A stretch of DNA of 27,977 nt from JAKAVK01 sp964419095 (GTDB lineage Archaea > Micrarchaeota > Micrarchaeia > Micrarchaeales > CABMGC01), in NCBI GenBank assembly GCA_964419095.1, contig CAYQOG010000010.1, positions 1 to 27,977 of the forward strand, given 5' to 3'. Of the stretch, positions 1-6,789 are shown one piece after another (within the stretch, counting starts at the first letter, position 1; each line of letters opens with the position of its first letter). The translations under genes and the position numbers were made by a program. The notes under the pieces were generated by a model that had not been told where the DNA came from, did not search any database, and was given only the letters and a program-made list of their open reading frames with translations.

Positions 1-924
1 ATAATGGTTAAAATAAAGGGAGGTAGGTATGCCCCAATAGGTGCGAGAGGAATAGAGGATGTACTTAAAGACCAAGTCGGTAAGGAATTTGAGTTAATAC
101 CAATTAAAAACGATAATGGCAAAGTAGTGGGTAGAAGATGGTGGCTCAAAGGTAGGGATTTCACTAATTTCTCAAGGCCTGCATTAAGAGATAGAGTAGA
201 ACGAGTTGTTCTAAATGTATTAGATAAGAAAGTAAAGGTAACTTTTGATGATGTACTACAAGAGATATTCCTTAATTTTCCTAACGCGCTGACTCCGGAT
301 ACAGATGATATTCAAGATATACTGGCAGAATACGCAGAGAAAACTAAAGGCGGGATGTGGCGCCTAAAGCCTTCAATGCAGCTAACACAGAGAGAGACAG
401 ATCATTCACGTATGATTTATTACTTGGCCTCTTTAGGCGAGAAAGCAGGATTTGATATTTTTATAGGTCAACGTGAACAGCGGGACACATTTGATGGAAA
501 GTCTTTGAGGGAATTAGGTAAAGACATTAGAATGTTCAAGAATGTTCCGAATGATTCATCAGTTACTGATAGAATCAGGATGATTGATGTACTCTGGCTA
601 GAGAATGGACTAATAAAATATGAATTCGAGGTTGAGAATACTACAGGCATCTCTGATGCTGTTATAAGAGGCTCTAATATTCCAGGCGAGTTAAATGTCA
701 AACGCTTCATAATAATACCTAAAGAAAGAGAACGAAAACTGCATAAAAGATTGCAAGAACCTATTATCTACCAGGCTGTTAGAAAGGATAACTGGCAGTT
801 TATAACCTATGAAGATCTTGAGAAACTTTATAAGAGTACTAAAAAACAATTAGATCCAAAAGAGTTAGATAGCATTGCAAAAATGCCAGAAGAAAGGTTT
901 GTTAGAGGGCAAGTAAGTTTATAA
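1..924 (+). CDS. C-terminal part of a DNA methylase/restriction-nuclease-like protein (5' end probably outside window)
   Basis: The frame is open to the first base of the window, so the ATG at 4 is probably internal to a longer gene. Numbering from that ATG, residues 60-122 (LRDRVERVV..., FPNALTPDT) match, from memory, the linker found in long archaeal N6-adenine/N4-cytosine DNA methylases. Residues 134-285 look like the nuclease-like tail of such proteins: HSRMIYYLASLGEKAGFDIFIG, then IDVLWL (D195) and YEFEVENTT (E207, E209), an arrangement compatible with a PD-(D/E)XK core. No methylase motifs (DPPY, FxGxG) are visible because upstream sequence is missing. Inferred role: the sequence-recognition/nuclease end of a restriction-modification protein. 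Arg codons are largely AGA/AGG and Leu often TTA, in an AT-rich context. A free-standing endonuclease starting at 4 is the alternative. Confidence 0.6.
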   Translation: MMVKIKGGRYAPIGARGIEDVLKDQVGKEFELIPIKNDNGKVVGRRWWLKGRDFTNFSRPALRDRVERVVLNVLDKKVKVTFDDVLQEIFLNFPNALTPDTDDIQDILAEYAEKTKGGMWRLKPSMQLTQRETDHSRMIYYLASLGEKAGFDIFIGQREQRDTFDGKSLRELGKDIRMFKNVPNDSSVTDRIRMIDVLWLENGLIKYEFEVENTTGISDAVIRGSNIPGELNVKRFIIIPKERERKLHKRLQEPIIYQAVRKDNWQFITYEDLEKLYKSTKKQLDPKELDSIAKMPEERFVRGQVSL

Positions 925-950
925 CAAATTCGTTCTACAGAGCGATATAT

Positions 951-1310
951 ATGACTATCATAGAAAATGAAGACATCAGTGTAGTTGTTATCTATTGGCA
1001 GATAGAGAGAGGTAAGGAAAAAGATTTCGAAAATAAATGGAAGGAACTATCCGACAAAATTAAAGATAAAGGCCTAATTATAGAGAGATTATCAAGAGTA
1101 GAGCAGCCATTGGATAAGAAGTGGGATACCTGGAGTGACATTGTTAATAAAGAGGACACAATTACCTACATTAATGTTGGATTGTGGAGGAGTTTAAATG
1201 CGTTTAAGGAGGCTATTGAGAGCGAACCTATATTAGAAAAACAACTTTTTGAAAGATATATGCGACAGAGAATACTATTAAATCCAAAATGGACTCAGAA
1301 CATGATATGA
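951..1310 (+). CDS. Small protein with antibiotic-biosynthesis-monooxygenase (ABM)-like dimeric alpha/beta fold
   Basis: This 119-aa cytosolic protein has no signal peptide or membrane segment. The pattern fits the ferredoxin-like ABM/dimeric alpha-beta barrel group: a strand (VVVIYWQIERGKE), a helix (DFENKWKELSDKIKDK), and a second strand-helix unit (TYINVGLWRSLNAFKEAI). ABM-like proteins act as small oxygenases, haem-binding or dimerisation modules; no cofactor site is recognisable here, so a function cannot be assigned. It lies 26 nt after the preceding stop. A TATA-like stretch at 918-925 sits about 30 nt before the ATG, so it may be transcribed separately. It is convergent with the MazF operon, with a candidate hairpin between them. 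The alternative is an unrelated small alpha/beta protein. Confidence 0.6.
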   Translation: MTIIENEDISVVVIYWQIERGKEKDFENKWKELSDKIKDKGLIIERLSRVEQPLDKKWDTWSDIVNKEDTITYINVGLWRSLNAFKEAIESEPILEKQLFERYMRQRILLNPKWTQNMI

Positions 1311-1339
1311 ATTTTGTACTTATCCTGTTGCTTCTTTGT

Positions 1340-1360
1340 CTAAAAAGTAAGCATTTTTAG
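1340..1360. terminator. Candidate bidirectional hairpin terminator
   Basis: CTAAAAA (1340-1346) and TTTTTAG (1354-1360) form a perfect 7-bp stem around a 7-nt loop, between two convergent genes. An A/T-rich tract follows on both sides. Archaeal terminators are mainly T-tracts, so the hairpin itself may not be needed. Confidence 0.35.
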
Positions 1361-1387
1361 TTATTTATTACATAAAGCAGGCATATT

Positions 1388-1789
1388 TTAGTTTGTAATG
1401 TATAGTAGTTCTTTCATTTGGGCTTTGATTGCTGCTATTTGATGAGGTTCCAATTCCCCGATCCTGTTCTTTATCCTTTGCATGTCTATTGCTCTTATCT
1501 GAAACGTTAGAGCTACACCGTCTTTACCTAGATTGGTCTTGTCTGTATGGGTTATGGTAAGCGTAAACGTAAAACGGGAGAGGTCTCTTGTTGTGGTTGT
1601 CATAGGAATCGCTATGCATATACCATTTATGTACCTAATTATTATTGCAGGCCTATCAAGCCCTTGCTCGTGGCCTATAGGTACGCCAAGATCTATCCAG
1701 TATATATCCCATTCTTTTATTTGCGTGTTATCACTTTTACAGGAGCGGTCAGGTATCTTCTGAGCGCGACACGTCAGCAACACTTGCAT
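1388..1789 (-). CDS. MazF/PemK-family toxin (endoribonuclease-like)
   Basis: This 133-aa protein carries the MazF/PemK core: WDIYWIDLG (27-35), a GHEQGLDRPAIII segment (39-51, with R46), a PMTTTTR turn (62-68) and FQIRAID (96-102, like the family DQIRTID). MazF proteins are small-beta-barrel ribonucleases that cut mRNA or tRNA at short motifs and are held inactive by a partner antitoxin. The ATG at 1789 lies inside the upstream Panacea gene, giving a 41-nt overlap, and the N-terminal ~23 residues precede the conserved core, so initiation could be at the GTG or TTG codons just inside. It is the last gene of a three-gene operon. The family call is strong; RNA cleavage specificity cannot be read from the sequence. 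Confidence 0.85.
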   Translation of the reverse strand: MQVLLTCRAQKIPDRSCKSDNTQIKEWDIYWIDLGVPIGHEQGLDRPAIIIRYINGICIAIPMTTTTRDLSRFTFTLTITHTDKTNLGKDGVALTFQIRAIDMQRIKNRIGELEPHQIAAIKAQMKELLYITN

Positions 1790-2300
1790 TCTCGAAAGGT
1801 GTCATCTCATTGTTGAGAAGAACTAATAGTCGTCTTTCTTCCTCCTTGCTCAGCATCATCTGCTTCAACTTGTTCAAAGCATAAGCTACATTGTCTATTT
1901 TCAGGTAACTCTTGCGGCTTATGAGCGCTTTTATTGCGGCATCTTCATTATATTCCCATTTTTCTTCTAAATATAACAAGCTAGCAATTATTTCCAATTC
2001 TAACGGAGTTAAGCCTGTTGCAACTGGTCTGATTCTATTCAGTATCTCCATTTCTTTTTGAGACAGTTTATAACCTGGATCGTTACTAAATACGCCCTTA
2101 TTGTCATAGTATTCCTTAGCAAGAGGCCTAGAGTATGGACCTCTTATGTAAAATCCAAAGTCATATAGTTTATGATCTAGCAATATGCCCAAAATATAGG
2201 CAAATTTCTGTAACTTTATTCTTGACGCAAAACTTTCCACATTTATCTCTACGTTCAACTCCCTCATATAAGCTGCAAGTCTCCTAATATTTTCTACCAT
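1749..2300 (-). CDS. Panacea/SocA-like (DUF4065) protein, likely antitoxin
   Basis: In this 183-aa protein the N-terminal half shows the Panacea signature: RIKLQKFAYILG (27-38) followed by YDFGFYIRGPYSRPLA (46-61). A helical region follows (TPLELEIIASLLYLEEKWEY), and the acidic C-terminal tail is encoded where the MazF gene begins. Panacea (DUF4065) domains, known from phage GepA and Caulobacter SocA, neutralise toxins of many unrelated folds, sometimes by delivering them to proteases. Adjacency to a MazF-like protein therefore suggests this is its antitoxin. The ATG directly follows the stop of the winged-helix gene (TAG ATG) and is preceded by GGGGGAG (2304-2310), a purine-rich ribosome-binding site. 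The domain call is good; the antitoxin role is inference. Confidence 0.75.
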   Translation of the reverse strand: MVENIRRLAAYMRELNVEINVESFASRIKLQKFAYILGILLDHKLYDFGFYIRGPYSRPLAKEYYDNKGVFSNDPGYKLSQKEMEILNRIRPVATGLTPLELEIIASLLYLEEKWEYNEDAAIKALISRKSYLKIDNVAYALNKLKQMMLSKEEERRLLVLLNNEMTPFENASVADVSRSEDT

Positions 2301-2639
2301 CTACTCCCCCTTTTTCTCTAAGTCTGCTAAATCTGCCTTTAAAGGCAGTGAACGAAACCACTCTAAAACAGCTTCGTACACCCTTCTACCTTTATCCGTA
2401 ATATAATACACTAATTGTTTTTCATTGTTTAAAGGCTCTTCTTTGGATTCGACATATCCTTTATCCTTTAGCCATAGCAACTGCGGTGCTAAAGTAGAAT
2501 CGGCAAGATCTAGCGCTGCTTTTAAGTCCCTATATGAAATACCCTCCTTCTCCTCCTTGCCGTAGTAATACATGTTAGATAAACTCCCCAACCGCGAATA
2601 CGTAAGTATACGTCGATAGGGTTTTTTCAACTCTACCAT
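2301..2639 (-). CDS. Winged-helix transcriptional regulator, first gene of the TA-like operon
   Basis: This 112-aa protein contains one winged helix-turn-helix: YRDLKAALDLADSTLAPQLLWLKDKGYVESKEE (about 36-68, helices 2-3) and a wing strand with LVYYITDKGRRVYEAV (76-91), typical of the ArsR/MarR-like 'HTH_27' group. There is no extra ligand domain, so it probably binds DNA as a dimer through the C-terminal helix. It leads the operon with zero spacing to the Panacea gene, which suggests an autoregulator of the toxin-antitoxin genes. The ATG at 2639 lies about 30 nt downstream of a TATA box (2666-2675, reverse strand). Confidence 0.75.
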   Translation of the reverse strand: MVELKKPYRRILTYSRLGSLSNMYYYGKEEKEGISYRDLKAALDLADSTLAPQLLWLKDKGYVESKEEPLNNEKQLVYYITDKGRRVYEAVLEWFRSLPLKADLADLEKKGE

Positions 2640-2665
2640 GCAAACGCCAATATATCAAAGACAAA

Positions 2666-2675
2666 CTTTATATGC
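2666..2675 (-). promoter_or_regulatory. TATA box of the winged-helix/Panacea/MazF operon
   Basis: GCATATAAAG on the reverse strand lies about 31 nt upstream of the operon's first ATG (2639). Predicted transcription start is about 2644, giving an almost leaderless mRNA. Confidence 0.5.
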
Positions 2676-2703
2676 CTTCACCTAATGTAAACTATGACTT
2701 TTC

Positions 2704-2723
2704 AGGTATATAAAGGTATATTA
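2704..2723. repeat. Two tandem 10-nt direct repeats in the divergent promoter region
   Basis: AGGTATATAA and AGGTATATTA are adjacent, with one mismatch and 10-nt periodicity (one helical turn). They lie between the TA-like operon promoter and the glycine-zipper gene promoter and could be a site for the winged-helix protein. The surrounding A/T richness makes a chance origin plausible. Confidence 0.3.
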
Positions 2724-2759
2724 TATATTTAGAAAGTGATAAACATTTTAATACAAAAG

Positions 2760-2769
2760 CTTTAAATAT
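2760..2769 (+). promoter_or_regulatory. TATA box of the glycine-zipper peptide gene
   Basis: CTTTAAATAT lies about 43 nt upstream of the ATG at 2808, predicting a short leader of about 17 nt. Confidence 0.45.
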
Positions 2770-2807
2770 CTTTATTTTGTTAGTATATACGGTAAAAGTT
2801 GATAGGC

Positions 2808-2963
2808 ATGGAAGACAAAGGGAATAAGGCTGCTGCAGGAATGGGAGCAGGTGCGGTTTTAGGGGCGTTAGTAGGAGGTCCAGTAGGAGCGCTTGTAGGC
2901 GGGCTTATTGGATGGGGTGTCGGCGCGTCGTCTGAAGATGATAACGAAACTAAGCATCCTTAA
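2808..2963 (+). CDS. 51-aa glycine-zipper membrane-active-like peptide
   Basis: This is a short ORF with a charged N-terminus (MEDKGNK), a strongly periodic Gly/Ala/Val core (residues 8-40, including GALVGGPVGALVGGLIGWGVG) and an acidic/hydrophilic tail (SSEDDNETKHP). The GxxxG-type repeats are those of glycine-zipper membrane helices, seen in class II bacteriocins, phage-shock/outer-membrane glycine-zipper proteins and holin-like peptides. The core could span a membrane once or form a hairpin about the central Pro. It has a TATA box at a suitable distance and its own stop. A gene for a membrane-anchored exported protein follows 67 nt later on the same strand. Whether it is a toxin, a pore-former or a structural peptide cannot be told. 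Confidence 0.55.
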   Translation: MEDKGNKAAAGMGAGAVLGALVGGPVGALVGGLIGWGVGASSEDDNETKHP

Positions 2964-3030
2964 GATCGTGAGACTATGCCAAAAGGAGAACATAGGTATA
3001 GAAGCGACCGGATAGCGAAAAGGTTTTAGA

Positions 3031-3609
3031 ATGAGTGGATGGGAATTTTTAGGGAAGGCGGTTGTAGCAGTACTGGGAATTGCTATAGTGTACTTTATAC
3101 TTACCGTCTTTGTGTTCAATTTCCATACAGGATTTCCATCCGCAGTAGCTGCAACAAATATCTTCGGAGAGTATATGAGTGCCTCAGCTCCGGCGAATGT
3201 TTCTTCGTTTACCCTTGGCAAATTGCAATTGACAGGAGCACAGCAGGGGCAGTTTGAGAATTATGAGTCTAAGATTGGATCCCCAAATAACATCACAATA
3301 AACGCGACTGAGGTAATATTCAATAACGCTTCAGCTGCGACGGATGCATACAATCCAGGTATGTTAGATTATGTAACCTCCCTGTTGAGTAATACCATAA
3401 CTATTAACGACATATCGAGTTTCAGTGATGCTTCAGCATCGGTTAATTACACAATCATCACAATACCAAACAGCGCGAATGCTTTAAATAAATCAAGTAA
3501 TTACTTGGTATTAGGCCAAACGCGGAATATGGCATTTTACTTTGGTATATCAGGTAGCACAAGAGAGAACGCAGTTAAATTTCTATACTCTTTGCTAGAC
3601 TCAACATAA
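3031..3609 (+). CDS. Membrane-anchored extracytoplasmic protein of unknown function
   Basis: In this 192-aa protein residues 8-30 (KAVVAVLGIAIVYFILTVFVFNF) form one clear N-terminal membrane anchor or signal. The rest is hydrophilic, rich in Ser/Asn/Thr, and has many N-glycosylation sequons (NVS, NIT, NAT, NAS, NYT, NKS), as expected for an exposed archaeal surface protein. No family is recognised and no Cys, metal or catalytic motif stands out. It follows the glycine-zipper gene and may be cotranscribed with it. It lies at the right end of the AT-rich segment. Confidence 0.7.
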   Translation: MSGWEFLGKAVVAVLGIAIVYFILTVFVFNFHTGFPSAVAATNIFGEYMSASAPANVSSFTLGKLQLTGAQQGQFENYESKIGSPNNITINATEVIFNNASAATDAYNPGMLDYVTSLLSNTITINDISSFSDASASVNYTIITIPNSANALNKSSNYLVLGQTRNMAFYFGISGSTRENAVKFLYSLLDST

Positions 3610-3683
3610 CAGTAATAGATAAACAGTCGTGCTATCCAAGAAATTTATAGTTCTCCTAGTCTCAAATAGATCATGATACCCAG

Positions 3684-4292
3684 ATGAGTCCAATGGTAGA
3701 AAAGATGCTTGATGGGGAACCTGTGGTTGAGGGGAGGACGTACAACCACGACATCGCTTTTCTCAAACAGCGAATTTTACATTTGGGGAGAATTGTTGAG
3801 AAGCTCAAGAACCAGCACAGGGCCGACGAGATCGCACTGAAGGTGCTTGAAAATAGATTCCCAAAGGAGTATTGGAACGTGGTGGAGTCGCTTAAGGATG
3901 AATATGCAAAGGCAGGCAGACTAATATCAGGTCCCAACGGCCTCAGCAAGACATATTCACAGGTGCTTGAGAACGCAAATTATAGATGCGCAAGGTGCCA
4001 GATTTTTGGAGTTAAGACCGACAAGAGCGGCATCTTCCAGAGCTCAATCCTTACCATAGACCACATACATGAGAAGACAGACGGAGGAAGTTCAGCCCCG
4101 GAGAACCTTCAGGTCCTTTGCAACTCATGCCACAGGGTGAAAACGTGGCTCAGTACAAGCCTGCGCTCACACGCACCCATAGATGAGGAGACAGCCAGAT
4201 CTATAAACAAGGCATTCGTGGAGAGCTACGAACGCAGGATTGGGAAGAAGGCACTGAGGCATACCCTGATAGAAAAATTGCCAGCAAATTAG
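3684..4292 (+). CDS. HNH endonuclease-domain protein
   Basis: In this 202-aa protein residues 23-58 are helical and coiled-coil-like. Residues 91-155 form a zinc-supported HNH domain: CxxC (C102, C105), the catalytic core DHIH (D126, H127, H129), N141, and a second zinc pair CNSCH (C146, C149). HNH nucleases cleave DNA, sometimes as homing enzymes, restriction enzymes or phage packaging factors. Here it stands alone, with no methylase, intron or intein remnants nearby, so the target is unknown. A TATA-like element (3641-3650) lies about 38 nt upstream. Base composition is more balanced than in the preceding genes. Confidence 0.85.
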   Translation: MSPMVEKMLDGEPVVEGRTYNHDIAFLKQRILHLGRIVEKLKNQHRADEIALKVLENRFPKEYWNVVESLKDEYAKAGRLISGPNGLSKTYSQVLENANYRCARCQIFGVKTDKSGIFQSSILTIDHIHEKTDGGSSAPENLQVLCNSCHRVKTWLSTSLRSHAPIDEETARSINKAFVESYERRIGKKALRHTLIEKLPAN

Positions 4293-4413
4293 ATTTATCA
4301 GTCAGGCCATACAGCAACAAATAAAAATATCAGTTCATTTAGGTTGTTTTGGCGAAAGACGTAAATAGTTATAGTGTGATTTAGAAAGTGGCGCAGTTAG
4401 AAAAGATTACATA

Positions 4414-5130
4414 GTGGTGGGTAGAGTGAGCTCTAAATTTGAAGATGTGATTGAAAGCATACTCAAATCAAAAGGCATACATTACATTCGCAATATGGAT
4501 GTCAAGAGACTTAGGTTTTATCCGTCTGGAGGGCACGGGCCATATTTTACTCCAGATTTCATTACTTCGCTTGGATACATGCAGAAAGCAGTCCTTCTGG
4601 AGCCTCATGGAGTCTTTGAAAGCGATAGCGAATCCTTTATAAGAAAATTACTTTACTATAAGACATCTGCACTTTCCGATATGTATCACCTGATAGTTAT
4701 AACACAGACGAAGCCTGACTATTTCGATCGTGAACTCTCAAAATTTGGCAAGAAATGGGAGGAGATATGTGATAGTGTATGGTTTGAACCAAGCATTGGG
4801 AGGAGGGAGAGGTTTAAGCCCATTAAGAAGCCTACATTTTATTTAAGGCAGAATTTTCTCGATACCAGGACAGGTAAACTTATACCAGTTTCGTATGCAG
4901 CCAATGATAAGACTGCAGGCTTTCAGGGTGGCGTTAGGCTTGCAAGATTAATGCAGGATGACTGGCTCGCTGAAAAGATCGACGATCTAAAGAAAGGTCA
5001 TCCGATGCTTACTGAGAGTGGGCTTAACGCATATGTATCTTTGAATAGAGAAGAGTTAGGTAGGGATAGACCTAAAAGACAAGAACAAAAAGGCGCTTCA
5101 AAAGAGGCAGAAGGATTACCAAACAAATGA
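4414..5130 (+). CDS. Putative PD-(D/E)XK-like nuclease-fold protein
   Basis: This 238-aa protein starts at GTG (4414); GTG at 4417 is an alternative. The N-terminal third reads like a compact restriction-endonuclease/Vsr-type fold: a helix with acidic residues (SKFEDVIESILKSKGI), then TPDF (D48) and a strand AVLLEPHG (E63), i.e. D-x(14)-E with His where Lys is usual. The following region (YHLIVITQT) looks like another core strand. The C-terminal ~40 residues are charged and probably disordered. It has no recognised family beyond this pattern. It may be expressed from a TATA-like stretch near 4366-4376. The call is tentative: an inactive or regulatory relative is possible. Confidence 0.45.
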   Translation: MVGRVSSKFEDVIESILKSKGIHYIRNMDVKRLRFYPSGGHGPYFTPDFITSLGYMQKAVLLEPHGVFESDSESFIRKLLYYKTSALSDMYHLIVITQTKPDYFDRELSKFGKKWEEICDSVWFEPSIGRRERFKPIKKPTFYLRQNFLDTRTGKLIPVSYAANDKTAGFQGGVRLARLMQDDWLAEKIDDLKKGHPMLTESGLNAYVSLNREELGRDRPKRQEQKGASKEAEGLPNK

Positions 5131-5141
5131 TACTAATGAGG

Positions 5142-5151
5142 AATTATATAG
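5142..5151 (+). promoter_or_regulatory. TATA box of the ammonium transporter gene
   Basis: AATTATATAG is centred near 5146, predicting transcription from about 5172. That excludes the ATG at 5162 and favours the in-frame ATG at 5180. Confidence 0.45.
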
Positions 5152-5179
5152 CTTTGTTTCTATGGTAATTTGGGTTCCG

Positions 5180-6514
5180 ATGGTGCTTTCTCTGCTTCCA
5201 CTTGTTCTGTTTCAGACAGTGTTCCCTTCTGCATCAATCGTTGCTAACAACCTTTTCGTCGTGATTGCCGCACTTCTTGTCTTCATCATGACCATTGCGG
5301 TCGGTTTCCTTGAGATTGGCGAACTTGGGGGGAAATTCGACGTCGCCATTATCAAGACAGTGATGATAACGTGCGTTGCGCTCTTTGTTATGGCGATCAT
5401 TGGGTTCAATACTGCATTCGCGCCTACTATTGGCGGACTTATTGGGAATCCGCTGTATGGACCCGGTCTTCTTCTTGGGGCGTTCAATACTGCGGCTTCT
5501 GGTCTTCTTACTGGGACTTGGTGGTCAATGACCCCTGCCTTCTTTAACACTGGCCTTGCCACTGGCTCTTACTTCCTCTTTGAGGCTGCCTTTGCTTCTG
5601 TCACCTTCGCTCTTGTAAGCGTTGTCGTTCTTCGCAAGATCCGCCTCAAGGCGCTTCTTCTGTTTTCCATCTTCTACTTCGTAATTATCTGGAACCTGCC
5701 TGCCGCATGGATATGGAATCCTACCGGATGGCTCTACCTGCTTGGCATGCGCGACTTCGCGGGCGGCCTTGTTGTCCATGCAGCCGCTGGCGCAGCCGGC
5801 CTTGCCCTTGTTCTCCAGATCTGGAAAGAAGAAAAGAGCATGGGCCTTAAGTCAAGTCCTCGTGCCTATGGTAACGTGAACAATGCCTGGCTTGCACTTG
5901 GAATACTGCTGCTCTGGATGGGCTGGTTCGGCTTCAACCCCGGCAGCGTCCTTGCATTCAACAGCGAGGCTCTGGTGGTAGTGCTTACAACCTTCCTTGC
6001 AGCCGCATCATGCTTCATATCCATAATGCTCTTCAGGAGCCTTGTGTGGAAGAAAGAGCCTGACATGATGTACGCAGCCAATGGGATAATCATGGGCTTG
6101 ATCATAATAACTCCTCTAGCAGGGTTCGTAAGTCCTCTCAGTGCCATCATACTTGGATTGATAGGCGGTCCTCTCTACCTGGTTGCAGAGGCCAGGCTCT
6201 CAAAATCGAGATGGTTCACCGATCACATTGGCCTCTTCCCAGGCCACTTCGTAGGAGGCGTATTCGGGGTGCTCATGATAGCGTTTTTCACGCAGGCACC
6301 CTTCGCAGCCGCATCAGGGAACGGAAACCTGCCCAATGGCCTCCTCTTTGGAGGCGGTGCTGCAGCCCTCCAGCAGCTTGGAATTGAGGCTTTCGGGGTA
6401 GTCGTGGTGGTAGCAACCGTATTTGTCATTTCGTTTGCAACGATCTGGGCGATTGGCAAGGTGTTGGGACGCGTGACTGACAGGAATTACTATATGAGCC
6501 TGAAGGCCAGATAA
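5180..6514 (+). CDS. amt: Ammonium transporter, Amt/Mep/Rh family
   Basis: This is a polytopic membrane channel for ammonium uptake with about 11 hydrophobic segments. Family signatures, numbered from the in-frame ATG at 5162, are DFAGGLVVHAAAG (198-210; pore His H206), WMGWFGFNPGS (252-262) and GHFVGG (361-366; second pore His H362). The twin-His pore is therefore intact. Length (about 445 aa) is normal. The ATG at 5162 lies only 11-20 nt from the TATA box, so the ATG at 5180 (MVLSLLPL) is preferred. No GlnK/PII gene is adjacent. The first ~240 codons use ATT/ATC for Ile and CGN for Arg, while the rest use mainly ATA and AGR like the neighbouring genes, which is odd for one gene. Confidence 0.95.
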   Translation: MVLSLLPLVLFQTVFPSASIVANNLFVVIAALLVFIMTIAVGFLEIGELGGKFDVAIIKTVMITCVALFVMAIIGFNTAFAPTIGGLIGNPLYGPGLLLGAFNTAASGLLTGTWWSMTPAFFNTGLATGSYFLFEAAFASVTFALVSVVVLRKIRLKALLLFSIFYFVIIWNLPAAWIWNPTGWLYLLGMRDFAGGLVVHAAAGAAGLALVLQIWKEEKSMGLKSSPRAYGNVNNAWLALGILLLWMGWFGFNPGSVLAFNSEALVVVLTTFLAAASCFISIMLFRSLVWKKEPDMMYAANGIIMGLIIITPLAGFVSPLSAIILGLIGGPLYLVAEARLSKSRWFTDHIGLFPGHFVGGVFGVLMIAFFTQAPFAAASGNGNLPNGLLFGGGAAALQQLGIEAFGVVVVVATVFVISFATIWAIGKVLGRVTDRNYYMSLKAR

Positions 6515-6524
6515 GAAAGCAAGT

Positions 6525-6534
6525 AATATATAAC
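6525..6534 (+). promoter_or_regulatory. TATA box of the VapBC operon
   Basis: AATATATAAC is centred 26 nt before the ATG at 6556, predicting a leaderless message. Confidence 0.55.
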
Positions 6535-6555
6535 TTTATCTCGAGTAAGATTAAT

Positions 6556-6789
6556 ATGGCCAGATACAGGGATGTTACAGTAAAGGTACCAGGCTGGATG
6601 AGCACGAAAAAACTTCAGAGTGAAGTGGATATGCTCGTTGAGGAGCGCTACGGCAGGATTAGTGTAAACCTGTTGAGAAAAAGACTGGGGATAAAGAAAC
6701 TTAGAAGCAACATAAGGATAACCAAGGCAGAGGAAAAGCAGATTGCAAGGTTAAGAGAAAGCGAACGCACGAGAGTGCGACAAGCATGA
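6556..6789 (+). CDS. VapB-like antitoxin
   Basis: This 77-aa basic protein lies directly upstream of, and overlaps (ATGA), a PIN-domain toxin gene. The N-terminus (YRDVTVKVPGWMSTKKLQSEVDMLVEERYG) could give a beta strand plus helix for DNA binding, and the charged helical tail (ITKAEEKQIARLRESERTRV) could wrap the toxin. No named antitoxin family is recognised with confidence; the assignment rests on position, size and overlap. It is probably translated from a leaderless mRNA and probably represses its own promoter. Confidence 0.7.
   Translation: MARYRDVTVKVPGWMSTKKLQSEVDMLVEERYGRISVNLLRKRLGIKKLRSNIRITKAEEKQIARLRESERTRVRQA

Noticed and set aside
2976..3029. 17-codon ORF (MPKGEHRYRSDRIAKRF) between the peptide gene and the membrane-anchored protein
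   Set aside because: It has a valid ATG and stop but no ribosome-binding site or recognisable feature. It is too short to support without translation data.
1..5130. Calling the whole left end a defence island
   Set aside because: Methylase/nuclease, TA-like and HNH genes are suggestive, but there is no recognised multi-gene defence system, so only the individual loci are reported.
5162..5179. Upstream ATG of the ammonium transporter
   Set aside because: It lies only 11-20 nt after the TATA box, before the predicted transcript start. It is kept only as an alternative.
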